Source: Calycina herbarum (taxonomy: Eukaryota > Ascomycota > Leotiomycetes > Helotiales > Pezizellaceae). From it: DNA of 64,000 nucleotides. A program made the translations under genes and the position numbers. The notes beneath the pieces were generated by a model that had not been told where the DNA came from, did no database searches, and saw only the letters and a program-made list of their open reading frames with translations. The stretch lies in assembly GCA_001414485.1 (NCBI GenBank), contig LLEY01000107.1, positions 124,001-188,000 on the forward strand, read 5' to 3'. Shown here in pieces: positions 35,842 through 47,348 of the stretch; position 1 is the stretch's first letter, and every line of letters begins with the position of its first letter.

Positions 35842-36350
35842 AAATCGGTCAAAACGACTCTCCAGGTCCAGAGCAGCACCCCATATCCCATATCGACCAC
35901 TACGGACCCTCTCGCCACCGCGCCTAATCGTATTTGCCACGCGCCAGTACAAGCACCCGACGAATGCCTCTTACGCCTCTTGAGGGGAAGCAAGTAGCAT
36001 ACATAGCCCATAGCCATTGCGTCGTGACTGACTGCCCCTAAGACGGCGGAGATATAAACCGGCGACTACCCCAGTGCTCTCCACTGCCCTGGAATCGACC
36101 CAGAGGCTCCCAGAGCTGCCCTGCTAGAAGATACAGAAGGGCCCGTTGGCTCCTGCCCACCCAGGTGCCTGCCTACTGAGTATCACGTAGTACCATCCCT
36201 TGCTGTCGACCCAGGACGCGCCTTCCGCATCGCTCCATACCACCCAGAGCGGGGGGCCAGCCCGCCTTGGTGGCCCAGTGGGTTCCAGCTACCAAGAAGA
36301 AGACAAGTTTCGACGAGAAAAGCAGCCGGGTGTTGAACATGAGATGAACC
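35842..36350. other. GC-rich intergenic region before the Zn2Cys6 gene
   Basis: About 510 bp with no supported gene. It is presumed to contain the promoter and leader of the transcription factor. Confidence 0.3.
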
Positions 36351-39140
36351 ATGGACTCGGCATCAAGCGCAGCATCCTCCAACCCAGCCCCCACAAGGGC
36401 ACAGAGGGGAGCCATTGCAATTCAAGTAAGCTTCGATTTCCTTGCGCTCTGGCGACGGAGCCTTAGCCCTTTTACCGTGTGGATGCTATTGCTGAGCTAC
36501 CACCAAGTTATCTGGCTCCGGCTGTAGCATAGCGGTGGCCATGTACACGCACCCAAACCAGAAAGCTCCGGAACTGACAAGTGTGGAAAGGCATGTGAGA
36601 CTTGCCGGCAGAGAAAACAGAAGTGTGACGAGCAACGGCCGAAATGTTCTCTCTGTATGCGGATGAAGCTCGAGTGTAGGTATAGAGAAACCCAACCGAC
36701 AAAGTAAGTGCTCTGCCAACCATCTAAATATACCATGGATCTCGGACCCAGATCATCAGGTACTCCTCCTCCTTCGGGAAAGGGGGTCAGATCAGATGAG
36801 ATGACCTCTGCATTTGCCCCTTTGTGGAGGCTCTACCTATATTTGCTTTGCTTTGCTTTGCTTTGGCCATGGAATGGGACTTACTAGTGGTGTGCAGGAA
36901 AGACAGAACACTAGTGGAAATTCTGGACAGGCTCAAGAGTCTAGAAGGCAAAGTTGATCGAATTCCTCTCCGACCCCAGGTTCCGACTGGCTTTGGTCCA
37001 CCGCAGTCCTCCCCGTCCAGTGCTCCGTCCTTCAATGTCGAACCCGATCCAAGCTCCTCCTATATGTCCTCGCAGCGACTTCCCGCCTTCCAGCCCAGCC
37101 CGAGCAGCACGTCCAGGAACCCCCCATATCGCCATGCCTCGGCCGCTCATAAAATGGTGACATGGCCTGCTATTCGGAGTGTGTTGGTACAAGCTAATCC
37201 GGAGAATGCTGAGGATTTGAAGACGTTGGAAGACGACGGCTCTGCATTTGTTGTGCGGGTTCAAAAAACCATGCCCAATCTACCTCAAGATGAAGGGCTG
37301 CCAAGTCAACCATTCGTAGGAATGCAATCACAGGCAACAAGAGCAGTGGGAGTGGCAAGAGTTACCTTCCCGGACTTGAGTGCGCAAATAATGGCTGATC
37401 TCGCAAATTCGTACTTTGATACCTTCAATCTGCTCTATCCGTTTATGGATAGGCAAACTTTCATGTCCGACATCCTATCACGAGTACAATCCGAAGGTTT
37501 TGATGGTGACACCGAATCCGTTCTGGCGCTGCTCATATTTGCGCTGGGCGACTTGGCGTCAAATGCGATCCATGGTCCTTCTATTGAAAGCCATCGAGGT
37601 CGTGCAAGTGGCATTCGAGGGGGATCGGCCTCGAGACCGCCGGGTCTTGCTCTCTTCAACGAGGCAAGAAAGCGAATAGGTTTTGTTCTCACGAGTTGTG
37701 ACCTTGAAAACGTTCAGATATTCTCCCTGGCAGCGTGCGTTTTCTACCCATGTCCGATTGACAAACGAGGTGACTTACATATTTTTGCACAGGCTGTATC
37801 ACGAATCGTGTTCTCATCACCTGGTATGCTTGCTTGAAGCCTCGCGTGCAATCTCCCTGCTTGACATGTGCTAACCTCAAAATTCCAGGATTTTTGGAGA
37901 TTGACTGTCTCTGCATCATTGGCTTGTCAAGTAATGATCACGTGGTGGGTGTTCCTTCTTTTCCTCTGAATAGGGCTTGCTGATAGTCTTTAAGCAACAC
38001 GATCGACTGGGACTCCCAGAGAGGAGATATTACGAAGCGGGCCTATTGGCATTGTGTAATGATGGAAACGTAAGCTTGAAACCTTGATCATATTTAGGAC
38101 ATTATTGAGAATTTGAAGGTGTTTGAACGTTGAGCTCGATCTTCCAACCACAGGTATCATGTCATTCGAAGACCAAGTTGGAATGCCTGCCTTTTCGGGC
38201 CCAATCTGCGACAAAGACCAGCATATCAGTCAGAACACACACTTCGAAAAGCACTTTGCGTCCCAAATTGCCTTGCGACGGTTATGTGCAGAACTTCACC
38301 ATGATATCAATGATTGTAAGTTGTTGCCAGTTCCTCACGTATGCAATACTAATGAGATCCAGCCGTGCGAAATATCGTGACACCTGAATCTTCCAATGAA
38401 GATTACACTGGACCGAATGCAAGTTCACTAAAACAACTGGCATCGCGACTTGCCCAGTGGAGAATCATACTACCACCTGAGCTTCAATGGCCAGAAGATG
38501 ACCCAACCAGCTTTCCCTCTCCTCAACCAAGTAGTCCGTACAATCAAATGCTGGACCCTCGGTTATCACCGCAACAGCAATCCCGCCTGGCTCCCCAACG
38601 CTCTCTGTTTACCACAGACTTGGATAACGAACCCGCACATTACCCGTATTTGTATGATATTCACGTTGCCTTGTTGAGAACAAGGTATTATTACGCCAAG
38701 TATATGGTTTACCGACCGTTTGTGTATAAAGCTTTACATTTTCCCGAGCTGATGACGACTGATGATATTGATGGCGCGGCGGAATGTCTTCGCGTAAGTC
38801 TCCTTCCCGCTCTCTCTTGCTTCTAACATCATACTAACAATCGCGATAGGCATGTCTCAAATGGCCACTAACACTCTCACCCACTTCCCGGAGGAAAAGA
38901 ATGATTCCATATTTATTTTATTGGTCCCAGAACTTCCTGGGTATTCTTCTGATGCTTCACATGACACGACATAGTCCCATGCTGGGCAAGATTAGGGAGA
39001 GTGGGTGTGGACAGAGATTCGAGGAGGACTTGAGTATCTCTGTTGAGTTGATGATTGATTGGATTCGGGATCTTAAGACTGTGGATCCAATTGCGAAGTT
39101 GTGTTGGAAGATCCTGCAGGGGGTTTATAATTTGGATTGA
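36351..39140 (+). CDS. Zn2Cys6 transcription factor with fungal-specific TF domain
   Basis: Nuclear zinc-cluster regulator. Nine exons (36351-36425, 36528-36703, 36898-37734, 37793-37823, 37889-37944, 37995-38069, 38119-38315, 38363-38793, 38850-39140) join in phase to 722 residues. The zinc cluster starts CETCRQRKQKCDEQRPKC and has the canonical C-x2-C-x6-C-x6-C-x2-C-x6-C spacing; an extra Cys lies four residues before. A short coiled region VEILDRLKSLEGKV follows. The fungal_trans middle-homology domain includes ANSYFDTFNLLYPFMDRQTF, SLAALYHESCSHHLDFWRLT, KRAYWHCVMMET and ELDLPTTGIMSFED. Exon 6 uses an AAG acceptor. Several exons are 31-75 nt, so naive ORF calling leaves the gene in fragments. 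Target genes are unknown; no metabolic cluster adjoins it. The start codon is the only ATG giving an in-phase route to the zinc cluster. Confidence 0.92.
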
Positions 39141-39923
39141 TTGTAAGCTGGGTTCAAAGTATAACCTGGGTTTTAAGAATGAGCGAAGGAGGGGGAAAAA
39201 ACTTGGTACTGGTGAGGGACCGGGATGTTTGTGAGGGAGTTTTGAAATGAACAAAAAGTGGTAAGGAGGGATGAGGTGAGGGAGTGAGTTTGGGAAGAAG
39301 TTCAAAAACTGGAGAGCTGAAATGGGAATTGGGAATTGCAAAAAAGAAAAGGGGGGGGGGCCTTTCATACGTGGGTGCGGCAAGTTTGTGCTGTGCTTTT
39401 ATTACGCGAATTGGAAGGGAAGGGGAGCGAAAATCTTGCGATATGCGGGGAGTAAAGATTGTTCTCACGAGTTCTCTTTTGATTATTGCATAGCGTTAGA
39501 TGGGCGAAACATTATGAGTGGATTTTGTGAAAACAAGACTGTTGCTGTTGACTTTTGATGTTGTCCTCTTGAGGTCGAGGCGGTTTGTTTTGGTCCACCA
39601 GTGCGGGAATTCTTGATCGGTCAAGAAAGAATCGTAAACCTAGATCAATGATGTTTAATCTCTTGTTACCATATCTTTAACCTTCGATGGGCGAGGGGAA
39701 AGTGCCTTGAGAAGGCAAGAAGATAATTCCTACACCCTCTGGTGGCCTGCTGTTGAAAAGTGATGCACCTCTTGGTCGAAAGTCCTTTCAAAGGTCGCTT
39801 GACTAGCTCATCTCAAAAGAGCTGTTGAACTTCGTTCCCCATCTCTCGCCCTCTCTATAAACCCACATAACCTTATCTCCCACAAAAAGCGCCGTAAAAA
39901 GCCCCCCTCGAAAATTCTCCTCA
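39141..39923. other. Intergenic region between convergent genes
   Basis: About 780 bp between the transcription factor and the dienoyl-CoA reductase. It contains a ten-base G run near 39351. No gene supported. Confidence 0.35.
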
Positions 39924-41161
39924 TTACAACTTCGACTGTCTAGCCCCCTTCCCCTTCGCATACCCACCACCCTGTAAAATGAAATCCGGATACGCCATCG
40001 CGCCGTCGAAGCTCCCGGCTGGTGAACGCCATCCTCCACCATCGATTACTAGGACCTCGCCGTTGACGTAGCTGCCGGTGTCGCTGAAGAGGTAGACTGT
40101 TCCGTCTGCTATCTCTTTTACGGTTCCGTAGCGGCCGAGGGGGTTTTTACGGGCGGCGGAGCCGTCGTTTGTGTCTGAGAGGCGGGTCATTCCTTCTGTG
40201 CCTGCGACTGAGAGGGTTGTTAGTGGTTGAGTGTGGAGAGGAGGGTTGGAGGTGGAGGGCTTTGAGGGGGGGTTTGGGCAGTAGCTGTAGTTTTTTGTGT
40301 GGGAGAAGTGATGATATTTTTGAATTGATTGGAACTTTTCCAACATCAAGCTTTCCAAAACTTCTTCCTCTCGCTCGGAGCATTGTGAAAACAGCACTTA
40401 CTAGGACCAGGAGTAATAACATTACTCGTCACTCCAAAAGGACCGAATTCCAAAGCCGCACCAGCCATTATAGCATCCACACCAGCTTTTGCAGCCGCAG
40501 CATGGGTCTGCAATGGCATCCCCGTGAAATGAAATGATGCTGATATAAAAAGTATCCTTCCACCAGTGGAATTATTCGTCCCCGTATTTGGATTCTTCTT
40601 CGCAGACTCGAGGAGATGGGGAAGTGTGGATTTGAGGGTATTGAAGGATCCGATGGTATCGATGTCCATTACTGTTTTAAAAGCATTCGCTGAGAGACCG
40701 GAGATTGGGGAGAGGAAGTTCCCTGCTGCTCCTGCACTATTTCACAGGTATGTATTAGTATTTGAATATGGGGGGAAATGAGGGGGGAAGTTTACATCAC
40801 GAAATCTATAGAACCGAGTTCTTGTACACATCTCTCAACCGCCTTTTCCAAACTCTCGATTTTCCGAACGTCTATTGCTCCTATGCCTATGACTTTTGCT
40901 CCTTTTCGTGCGGTTGCTATGTTTTGTGCCATCTTTTCCGTCTTTTCTACGTTTCGGCCTATGATACATGCGTTTGCGCCGAGGTGGACGAGGGCTCTGA
41001 CTTGGGCTGAGCAGATTGTGCCAGCTCCTCCGGTGCAGAATACTACTTTTCCGTCTAGGTTTCGGAGGTTAGTTCTTGTGCTGTTTATGCGGAGGGGAGG
41101 TGGTACCAAATATTCCTTCTCGCCATACTGAAGAGAGGTATTCGGATCGTGGGAGTGCCAT
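39924..41161 (-). CDS. SPS19: Peroxisomal 2,4-dienoyl-CoA reductase (SDR, SKL targeting signal)
   Basis: NADPH-dependent short-chain dehydrogenase/reductase needed for beta-oxidation of polyunsaturated fatty acids in peroxisomes. Four exons, 41161-41107, 41054-40796, 40736-40402 and 40207-39924 (introns 52, 59 and 194 nt), give 310 residues. The Rossmann cofactor motif is VVFCTGGAGTICSAQVRALV, and GAAGNFLSPISGLSANAFKT is typical of dienoyl-CoA reductases. In the active-site segment GMPLQTHAAAAKAGVDAIM the lysine is kept while the usual SDR tyrosine is absent, as known for this family. PGP is followed by an intron, then IAGTEGMTRLS. The chain ends in SKL, a textbook PTS1. It is divergent from ATG33, with 417 bp between the start codons. 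Confidence 0.94.
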
Positions 41162-41578
41162 CGGGAACAGTGAATTGGAGCTTGAAGGAGGGGTATTAGA
41201 AGTCTGTTGTAATTGCTTCAAGCTTGTTGGAGCTCTGGGGGATTTGTATGAGTGAAGGTCGTCAAGACGTTATCAAGAATGGCGGTGCTATTGTGGTCTT
41301 GTATTGTAATCTTGTAAGAGTCTGGGGAAGTGGATCGCTTCACTAATCTGACAATCGATCAAAACAAGCCGAGCCGAGGCAAAAGCGGAAATGTAGTGAA
41401 TGGCAGACGGAGCGGGATCCCGCTTTGTGCCAAGTGGTAACATTGCTTGAGGCAGCGTCAAGGCTTCAAAGCTTCCCTTCATCCACCTTGACGAAAGAAG
41501 ACACTCTATTCTCCCCTTCATCGTCAACACGCGCATTCGCATATCCAACATCCCTCGTTGCCTCTGCCAATTGCCAAG
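41162..41578. promoter_or_regulatory. Divergent promoter, dienoyl-CoA reductase / ATG33
   Basis: 417 bp between the two start codons. No TATA box or oleate-response-type palindrome is evident by eye. Confidence 0.4.
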
Positions 41579-42317
41579 ATGGCGTCCAAAGGAGTGTCAA
41601 CGCTCAAGTTCGTAGGCATCTGCTCGATTGGTTTATACACGGTAAGCTCCTCCATCTCCCCGCACCGCACCGCCCCTCAATTCCTCATCCAACTCCACTC
41701 CAATGCTTCTTTGCAGGAACATCACATCGCACCATTTACCTAAAAGAAACCATGCTAATATGAAACAAAAAAAATAGGGACTCTCATACACACTCAGCAC
41801 CCTCACCCTACCCACCCTCCTCACCCTCCCCAACGCCAGCACCGCCAATCGAGCATTCTCAAACCTCACCACTCTCTCCTTGACACACCTCCAAACCCTC
41901 GCCGGCATATCGAGTTCCTCCTTCCTCCTCGCCTACCTCTTCTCTCCCCGCAGTCAGAAACACCCTTATTTGATCTGGTCCTCCCTCTTTATCGCTTCCT
42001 CGGGTCTCTCCTCGTTCCTCCTCCCCAATAACACGGCTGCGAAATCGACACCTACGAAGCAGAAGAAGGAGAAGAAGACAAATACAAGTTTGATGGATGC
42101 GAGTTACGAAGTTGTAGGTGCTAGTGATCACAGTGAGACGAGTGGCGAGGAGCTCGAGGAGGAGGAACATGTTAATGGAGAGGAAGTTCGGGTCCAGATG
42201 GAGGGATTTATGGTAAAGCAGATTGCCAGAACAGCAATAGCCGCAATCGGATTCGCTATGAGCGTTGTAGGCGTCTGGGGTGATGGAGCCGTTGAGACGG
42301 TTATTATTGAATTGTGA
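41579..42317 (+). CDS. ATG33: Autophagy-related protein 33 (mitophagy)
   Basis: Mitochondrial outer-membrane protein required in yeast for selective degradation of mitochondria in stationary phase. Two exons, 41579-41641 and 41778-42317, with a 136-nt intron, give 200 residues. LKFVGICSIGLYTGLSYTLS at residues 9-28 is the conserved first membrane segment and is split by the intron. Two further segments lie near 63-77 and 84-100, including KHPYLIWSSLFI, where the HPYL element matches yeast Atg33. A Lys/Glu-rich cytosolic loop follows, and the chain closes with a fourth segment, ARTAIAAIGFAMSVVGVWGD. Identity is inferred from this order of motifs; overall similarity in the family is low. Confidence 0.82.
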
Positions 42318-43420
42318 ATACGGAGTCATGAACATAGGTGCGATGGCCGAGCAGAAAAGATTTATGGGCGGCGAAGGGGAGCAAGGAGCAAAACGAAAAC
42401 TTTATGATTTGATGGTTGTTTATGTTTGGGATGGGATGGGGTTAGGTAGACGATCTCGACTCTTCTTCTTTGAATCTTCATTCGTCTGGTGAGGTCATGA
42501 TCATGTTCGCTGTATTTGATTTGATTTCGAGACTGCAATCATGCTTTTACATACTTACTTCGTTGTTACTCCTGGGATACATTTGTGATATGGCACTCGT
42601 TTCCGTCGAAATATTTGAGTGGTGAGCTTCCTCGAAGAATACTTGCGTATTCTTGTGGCCATAGATTTGGAACTTCTCCGCTATGGCTAGTCTATGTAGA
42701 GTACTTGATGAAATCCCAGAGCAGTTTCATCATTACCAAAGTTCTCGCAACTGGCTTTACTCTTCTCTGAGAAAATATTTCAGTAAGACAAAAGGGAGGA
42801 GTCATAATCTTTTACCTGTGTTCTCAAAAAACGAAACATCACTCTTTCTCGTTTTTGCTCTCTGGGACTGTTATTTCTTGTCTAGCCCGAACAGTTTTGG
42901 AGGGGGTGGATTTGTTGGATGCTTTCTATAGAACTACAAGTTTGAAGGTGTCCTTCCTGGTTCACAGAGATTGGAAAGTTGTGATATAACTACGAACTTG
43001 GAAAATTTATTCCCAACTAACAATGTTATACTCGAAGAATTGGAATATCAATGAAAAGAGTCGTATGCACCAACCACGTTTTTTGGTAAATTATCTTGGA
43101 GATTTGGATACTTCGACTTGGGGTGTGGTAGTCTTATTCAAGACGAGCTTTTCCTAAACTTTTCCTCGGACTACTGACTGGCCTTTCTTCTTGATGGTTC
43201 TGCATAATGACAGTTCGAAATTGAATTGCTAGACGTCATGAGAATGGGTTACCACTTTTCCCCCTCATTGAAGGCCTTTGATAATCCATAGAACAGGGTA
43301 ATATATTATTATCCAAACCAGAAAGCCTCTCCCAAAAGAGTAATTATGCAATATGTATCAAAAACGCCAGGTATTGTGCCATTAAATTCGCTCAATTAAA
43401 TCCTTGCCACTGACCTCTAC
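42318..43420. other. Intergenic between convergent ATG33 and MFS transporter
   Basis: About 1.1 kb, mostly AT-rich, no supported gene. Both neighbours end here, so it should hold two terminators. Confidence 0.35.
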
Positions 43421-45509
43421 TCATCTTATTGCTTTCTGTTCCGTCAAGCGACAAATCTCCAAAATATTATGTCGGTGTAAAAACTCCCTGTTTCGCTTTC
43501 CAAATATATCTATACCGGGTTAATGAGCTGCATTGGAATAGAGTGAGGATGACTTACACATGGGTATAGTCAATAGACAAACGAGGACTTGAATGCTGGA
43601 TATCCACATGAAAGTATTGTAGGTTCCTCCTTTTACGAGCCAACCGTAGGCGCTGAAGGTTAGACCAAAGGAGAAGAAATTCTGCGGTTTTTGTTAGTTT
43701 TTGTGTGGGTGGAATATAAGGGGTACTTATTTACCTTGAAGATGATGGTTGTTGTTAATGCTTCGACGACGATGTCACCTAGGATACTTAGTTGGGCTGT
43801 AGTACTCGAGTCGGGTGTACTTACGATGAGCATCAACGAGGTAGAGTGAAGCCGCTACAGCTCCTATAACCATCCCAGCAACTTGCATTCCGAATCCCAA
43901 AATGGGAAGGTAATAGCTATAATTAATCAACTCGGCAGCCGTGACTCCAAAAAGATATAACCCAGCACACCCAATAACGAGCTGAGGAATGACGAGGACA
44001 AGACGAAACTCCGGTTCGTAGATTCCGTTGTTCTTCCGAGTCAAGTACTTTGCGGACCAATCGGCCAATGCACCAGCTATCAGAAAGCCTATGATGGCAC
44101 CAAGGAATGCTCCTGTGTAGGCATAACCTGTTTTTTCTTCGTTCCAGAATAAGGGAGGCCCGAGGAAAATGGCACCCAGGATTATACCCATGAAGACGGT
44201 CCATCCTATCATTGTTCCTTGGATGACGCATGCCCATAGAACAGCGGGGTGGGCGGCGAGGGGAAATGGGCGAAGGAGGAGTTTGAAGAAAGATTCATCT
44301 GAGTGTCTTCCGTTGAAGAACTGGAGATGTTCTCGTCTGCTCTTTTTGGGTGTATCGGCTTCTGAAGCCCGGGGCGGTGAATTGACAGTACCTGATCCCG
44401 GAAGCTCTGAAGATTTATCATGCGAAGATTGTTTAAGACCTTCCTCAGAATCTCTCAATTCTGAGCGCTTGTGATGTGGTATCATTTCGATGGTTGTAGC
44501 TAAATCGGTGTTGAGATGTGCTGCTCTGTTAAACGATGTCTCCGGCACGAAAAAATACACCAGTGGGATACAGACTCCCATGAATATGGCAACAAAGTAG
44601 AATGTCCATGGCCATCCAAGACTTTTGACATGAGTTATTTTTCCGACCAGGATGGGAGTACAGAAGGCACCTCCGAAGACTGCTAAATTTGTCAAGGCCA
44701 TACGCTTACCACGTTCCTATTATGACAAGTCAGCCTCAGTGGCATATCTAAAGGTTTTCCAACTTACATGGACGAAATAGAGATCTCCAACTGCTGCATT
44801 TACTAAAGTCTCAAACGGAGCGGTCCCAACTCCCTGGAAAAATCTGGCCGCTGTCAAATAGCAAAGTCAGTTGCGTTTTTTCGAGTTGACTCCATGTGAG
44901 CTTGTTTGCTTCACTGCTCTCAAACTGAACTGAAATTGGCGACTTACCCGCTAAACTATTATAGTTATGCCTGACCGCGCCCGCCCAGATACACGAAATA
45001 AAAATCAACACAGTCCCTAGTATAAATTGATGTCGTTTACCCCATATTCTCGCAGACGGAACGAAAAGTATAGCTCCAATCCCCACACCGAGTAGATACC
45101 ATCCCGTAAGAATTGCCACTTTCGTGAATGTAAGGCGGAAATATAATGATAGCGTAAGAGTATTGGCAGCGAGAATGGAACCCAAGCAAGTTGCAAAAAT
45201 CGCTACCACCGATAGGATTATAAGTATGATATCTCGCTGCCAGAGTGGCCAATTCAGAGGATCATTCGGGTCATCGCTTGGTTGAGGGACGAGGAGGATC
45301 GGGACTAGCCCTGAGGTATCGCATTTCAACCCTCCAGCGTTGGAGATGTCGACATGTTGAGGTCTCTCGGGGTCGTCGAAATAACGAGTTGTTCCTGGTG
45401 GAGATAGGATTAGTTGCTGCTGTGGTTATTTACAATTGACATAAAGAATACAAGACTACATACCTGGCACATGTCCAGTGGATCGTGGCTCGAGGATCCA
45501 CAGGCCCAT
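43421..45509 (-). CDS. Major facilitator superfamily transporter (DHA1/Hol1-like)
   Basis: Plasma-membrane transporter of the MFS, probably the drug:H+ antiporter-1/Hol1-like fungal group; substrate unknown. Seven exons (45509-45464, 45394-44948, 44850-44768, 44716-43825, 43778-43735, 43681-43558, 43509-43421) join in phase to 574 residues. The N-terminus has the characteristic STGHVPGTTRYFDD and DDPNDPLNWPLWQRD, after which the first helix starts. WYLLGVGIGAILFVPSARIW is the helix 2-3 region with a degenerate MFS loop. RFFQGVGTAPFETLVNAAVG belongs to helix 4. A charged central loop of about 90 residues separates the two six-helix halves. The C-terminus ends FGKRNREFLHRHNI in the cytosol. Three terminal exons are shorter than 130 nt. 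All introns are 48-97 nt. Confidence 0.92.
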
Positions 45510-46620
45510 GATCAATGTCAATGATATCGATCAATATGCTGTGTCCGTGGCCACAGCCGGGGAAATGGAATGCGACCGGCTCGATAAGAGTTAGTCCTAT
45601 TCTGAAGCTGTAGAATATTATTATTGAGTAAAGGGAGCTAATAAAATGGCCGAGGCGAGAAAAAGAATAGTTTGGTTGCTTTAGCTGGACCTGGAGTTGG
45701 AGGAGTTTTGGTCTTATTGACGCACCACCTCAGGAGGGAGCGCCCAACTGTTGGCGACGGCACTCAAGCGGGGAAGCCTGTCTGGAATAGTCCGAGCCCC
45801 CGATGCACACAGCCCAGCGCCTGGAGAACCTTGTGGAAATGAGGGTCCGGCAAACAGAAGTGGAAGCTGTGAAATAAACACTTGATTTTCGAAACCTCAG
45901 CTTGCGTACAGTAAGGTACATGATGTGTTTTCTCAATTGAAAACCCCGTTGTTGTTGAAGCCCCTTTATCCACCACTCGGAATTTCAGTGAACCTTGTCA
46001 CTCACTGAGTGATCAACACGAGCATGGAAATACCTGCTACATACGAAGCCGGAAAGAGATTAACAAACACACCAAAACAAGATTTCTATAACATGACGCG
46101 GAAAAAAGTGTATATCTTCAAGCACTTGCTGAATGGCTACCGAAGCTACCAATGAGAGGATTCTCTACTCGTTGGCAAAATTAAAAACCATGTTGCTCGC
46201 TAGGCTAGGCCTTGTAAAAACCAAAATTTAGAGTTAGAAACTTAATAAACTTAATAAAGGAAGGATTCGCTAATTTCAATGACGCTCCAATATATGCTAA
46301 ATCCACGTCTGGTTGGCTGAATCAAAACTTTCTGTAACCCCCCAGCCGCGGGTGTACCTTTTACCTTCCTAGCTTGTACCCTAGCTTGAAGCTTCCCAGC
46401 TGGATCGGGTGAATCAGGTGTTGAGATTGGGGTGTCGCTTGCAACCAATACTTGTCGCTGGTGGATCCCGGATAAACATGATATGTAGAGAGACCTCCCA
46501 GCTGCCCCTCGTTCCTTTTTGAACCTTTCCTTTTGATAATACAATCCTTGGAATCTATCGAACCATCGAAAAGCATATCGAATTTGGGGATTTTCGATCC
46601 TATTCACAACCTCAATCAAC
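45510..46620. other. Divergent intergenic region, MFS transporter / CFEM gene
   Basis: About 1.1 kb. A minus-strand 205-codon ORF at 46251-46868 extends into the CFEM gene and has no recognisable features. Both promoters are expected here. Confidence 0.35.
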
Positions 46621-47348
46621 ATGCATTTCTCAATTCTTGCCATTGTCGCTGTTTTGGCTCCGTTTGTTGCTTGCCAGGATGACATTCCAGAATGCGCGGT
46701 ACGTTTTGTTTCCCAATTGCTTTTCTCCAAAGCCCATGAGATTGGGGCGTTCCCAGCCGAGAACCCAGCTATACGATCTGAAATGGAAGTCGTGGTGGGT
46801 ATTCGAGTGCTCGTTGGCAGATTGCTATTCCTAGAGGTCATTCGATAAGCTGCTTCCGGTTTCCTCACCGCGCTCCTATTCGCGTTTCTCTGAATTAGCT
46901 TTCTAACAAACAGCTCACATACCTGGTACTGATTATGAGCTTCTCACAGAGACCATGTGTAACGGCAGCAACTAGCGGATCGTCAATCGGCGGATGCTCT
47001 TCCACAGATGTGAAGTGTATCTGCTCGAACCCTACCTTTCTCGCCAGCATCGCCTGCTGTTTGGCGGCATCTTGCTCCGTCGCCGATCAACAGAAGGCGG
47101 TTGCATTCGCACAAAACTTTTGCGCCATCTCCGGGGTCACAAATCTGCCCAGTTCGGTTTCGTGCTCGACTTCAGCGACCGCAACAGCCACAGGAAGTGG
47201 AGGAAATGGCACAGTTGCTACCAATGCAGCATCGGCCACGTCCAGCTCGGCGTCCTCCACATCTACGGCCAAATCAGGAGCACAGAAAGTGGTGGGCATG
47301 GGAGCCGGTGTATTGGGAAGTTTGGCGATGGGAGCGGCTCTGTTGTAA
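46621..47348 (+). CDS. CFEM-domain surface protein, probably GPI-anchored
   Basis: Two exons, 46621-46698 and 46950-47348, with a 251-nt intron (GTACGT donor, CACAG acceptor), give 158 residues. The signal peptide HFSILAIVAVLAPFVAC is cleaved near residue 18. The CFEM domain covers about residues 20-85: PECARPC, then GGCSSTDVKCICSNPTF, SIACCLAASC and a final Cys in AQNFC, with the conserved Asp in STDVKC. It has nine cysteines rather than eight; one of the adjacent CC pair is extra. A Ser/Thr/Ala-rich stretch follows, then a hydrophobic C-terminus (VVGMGAGVLGSLAMGAALL) typical of a GPI-anchor signal. CFEM proteins bind heme or act in cell-wall structure and host interaction; which applies here is unknown. 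The intron is the longest in this set of small genes. Confidence 0.9.

Noticed and set aside
35272..36017. Minus-strand ORFs of 226 and 148 codons
   Set aside because: Arg/Ser/Gly-rich artefacts of a GC-rich region. The spliced plus-strand gene gives a more ordered protein, though neither is proven.
46251..46868. 205-codon minus-strand ORF
   Set aside because: Overlaps the first exon and intron of the CFEM gene antisense; no domain or splice support.
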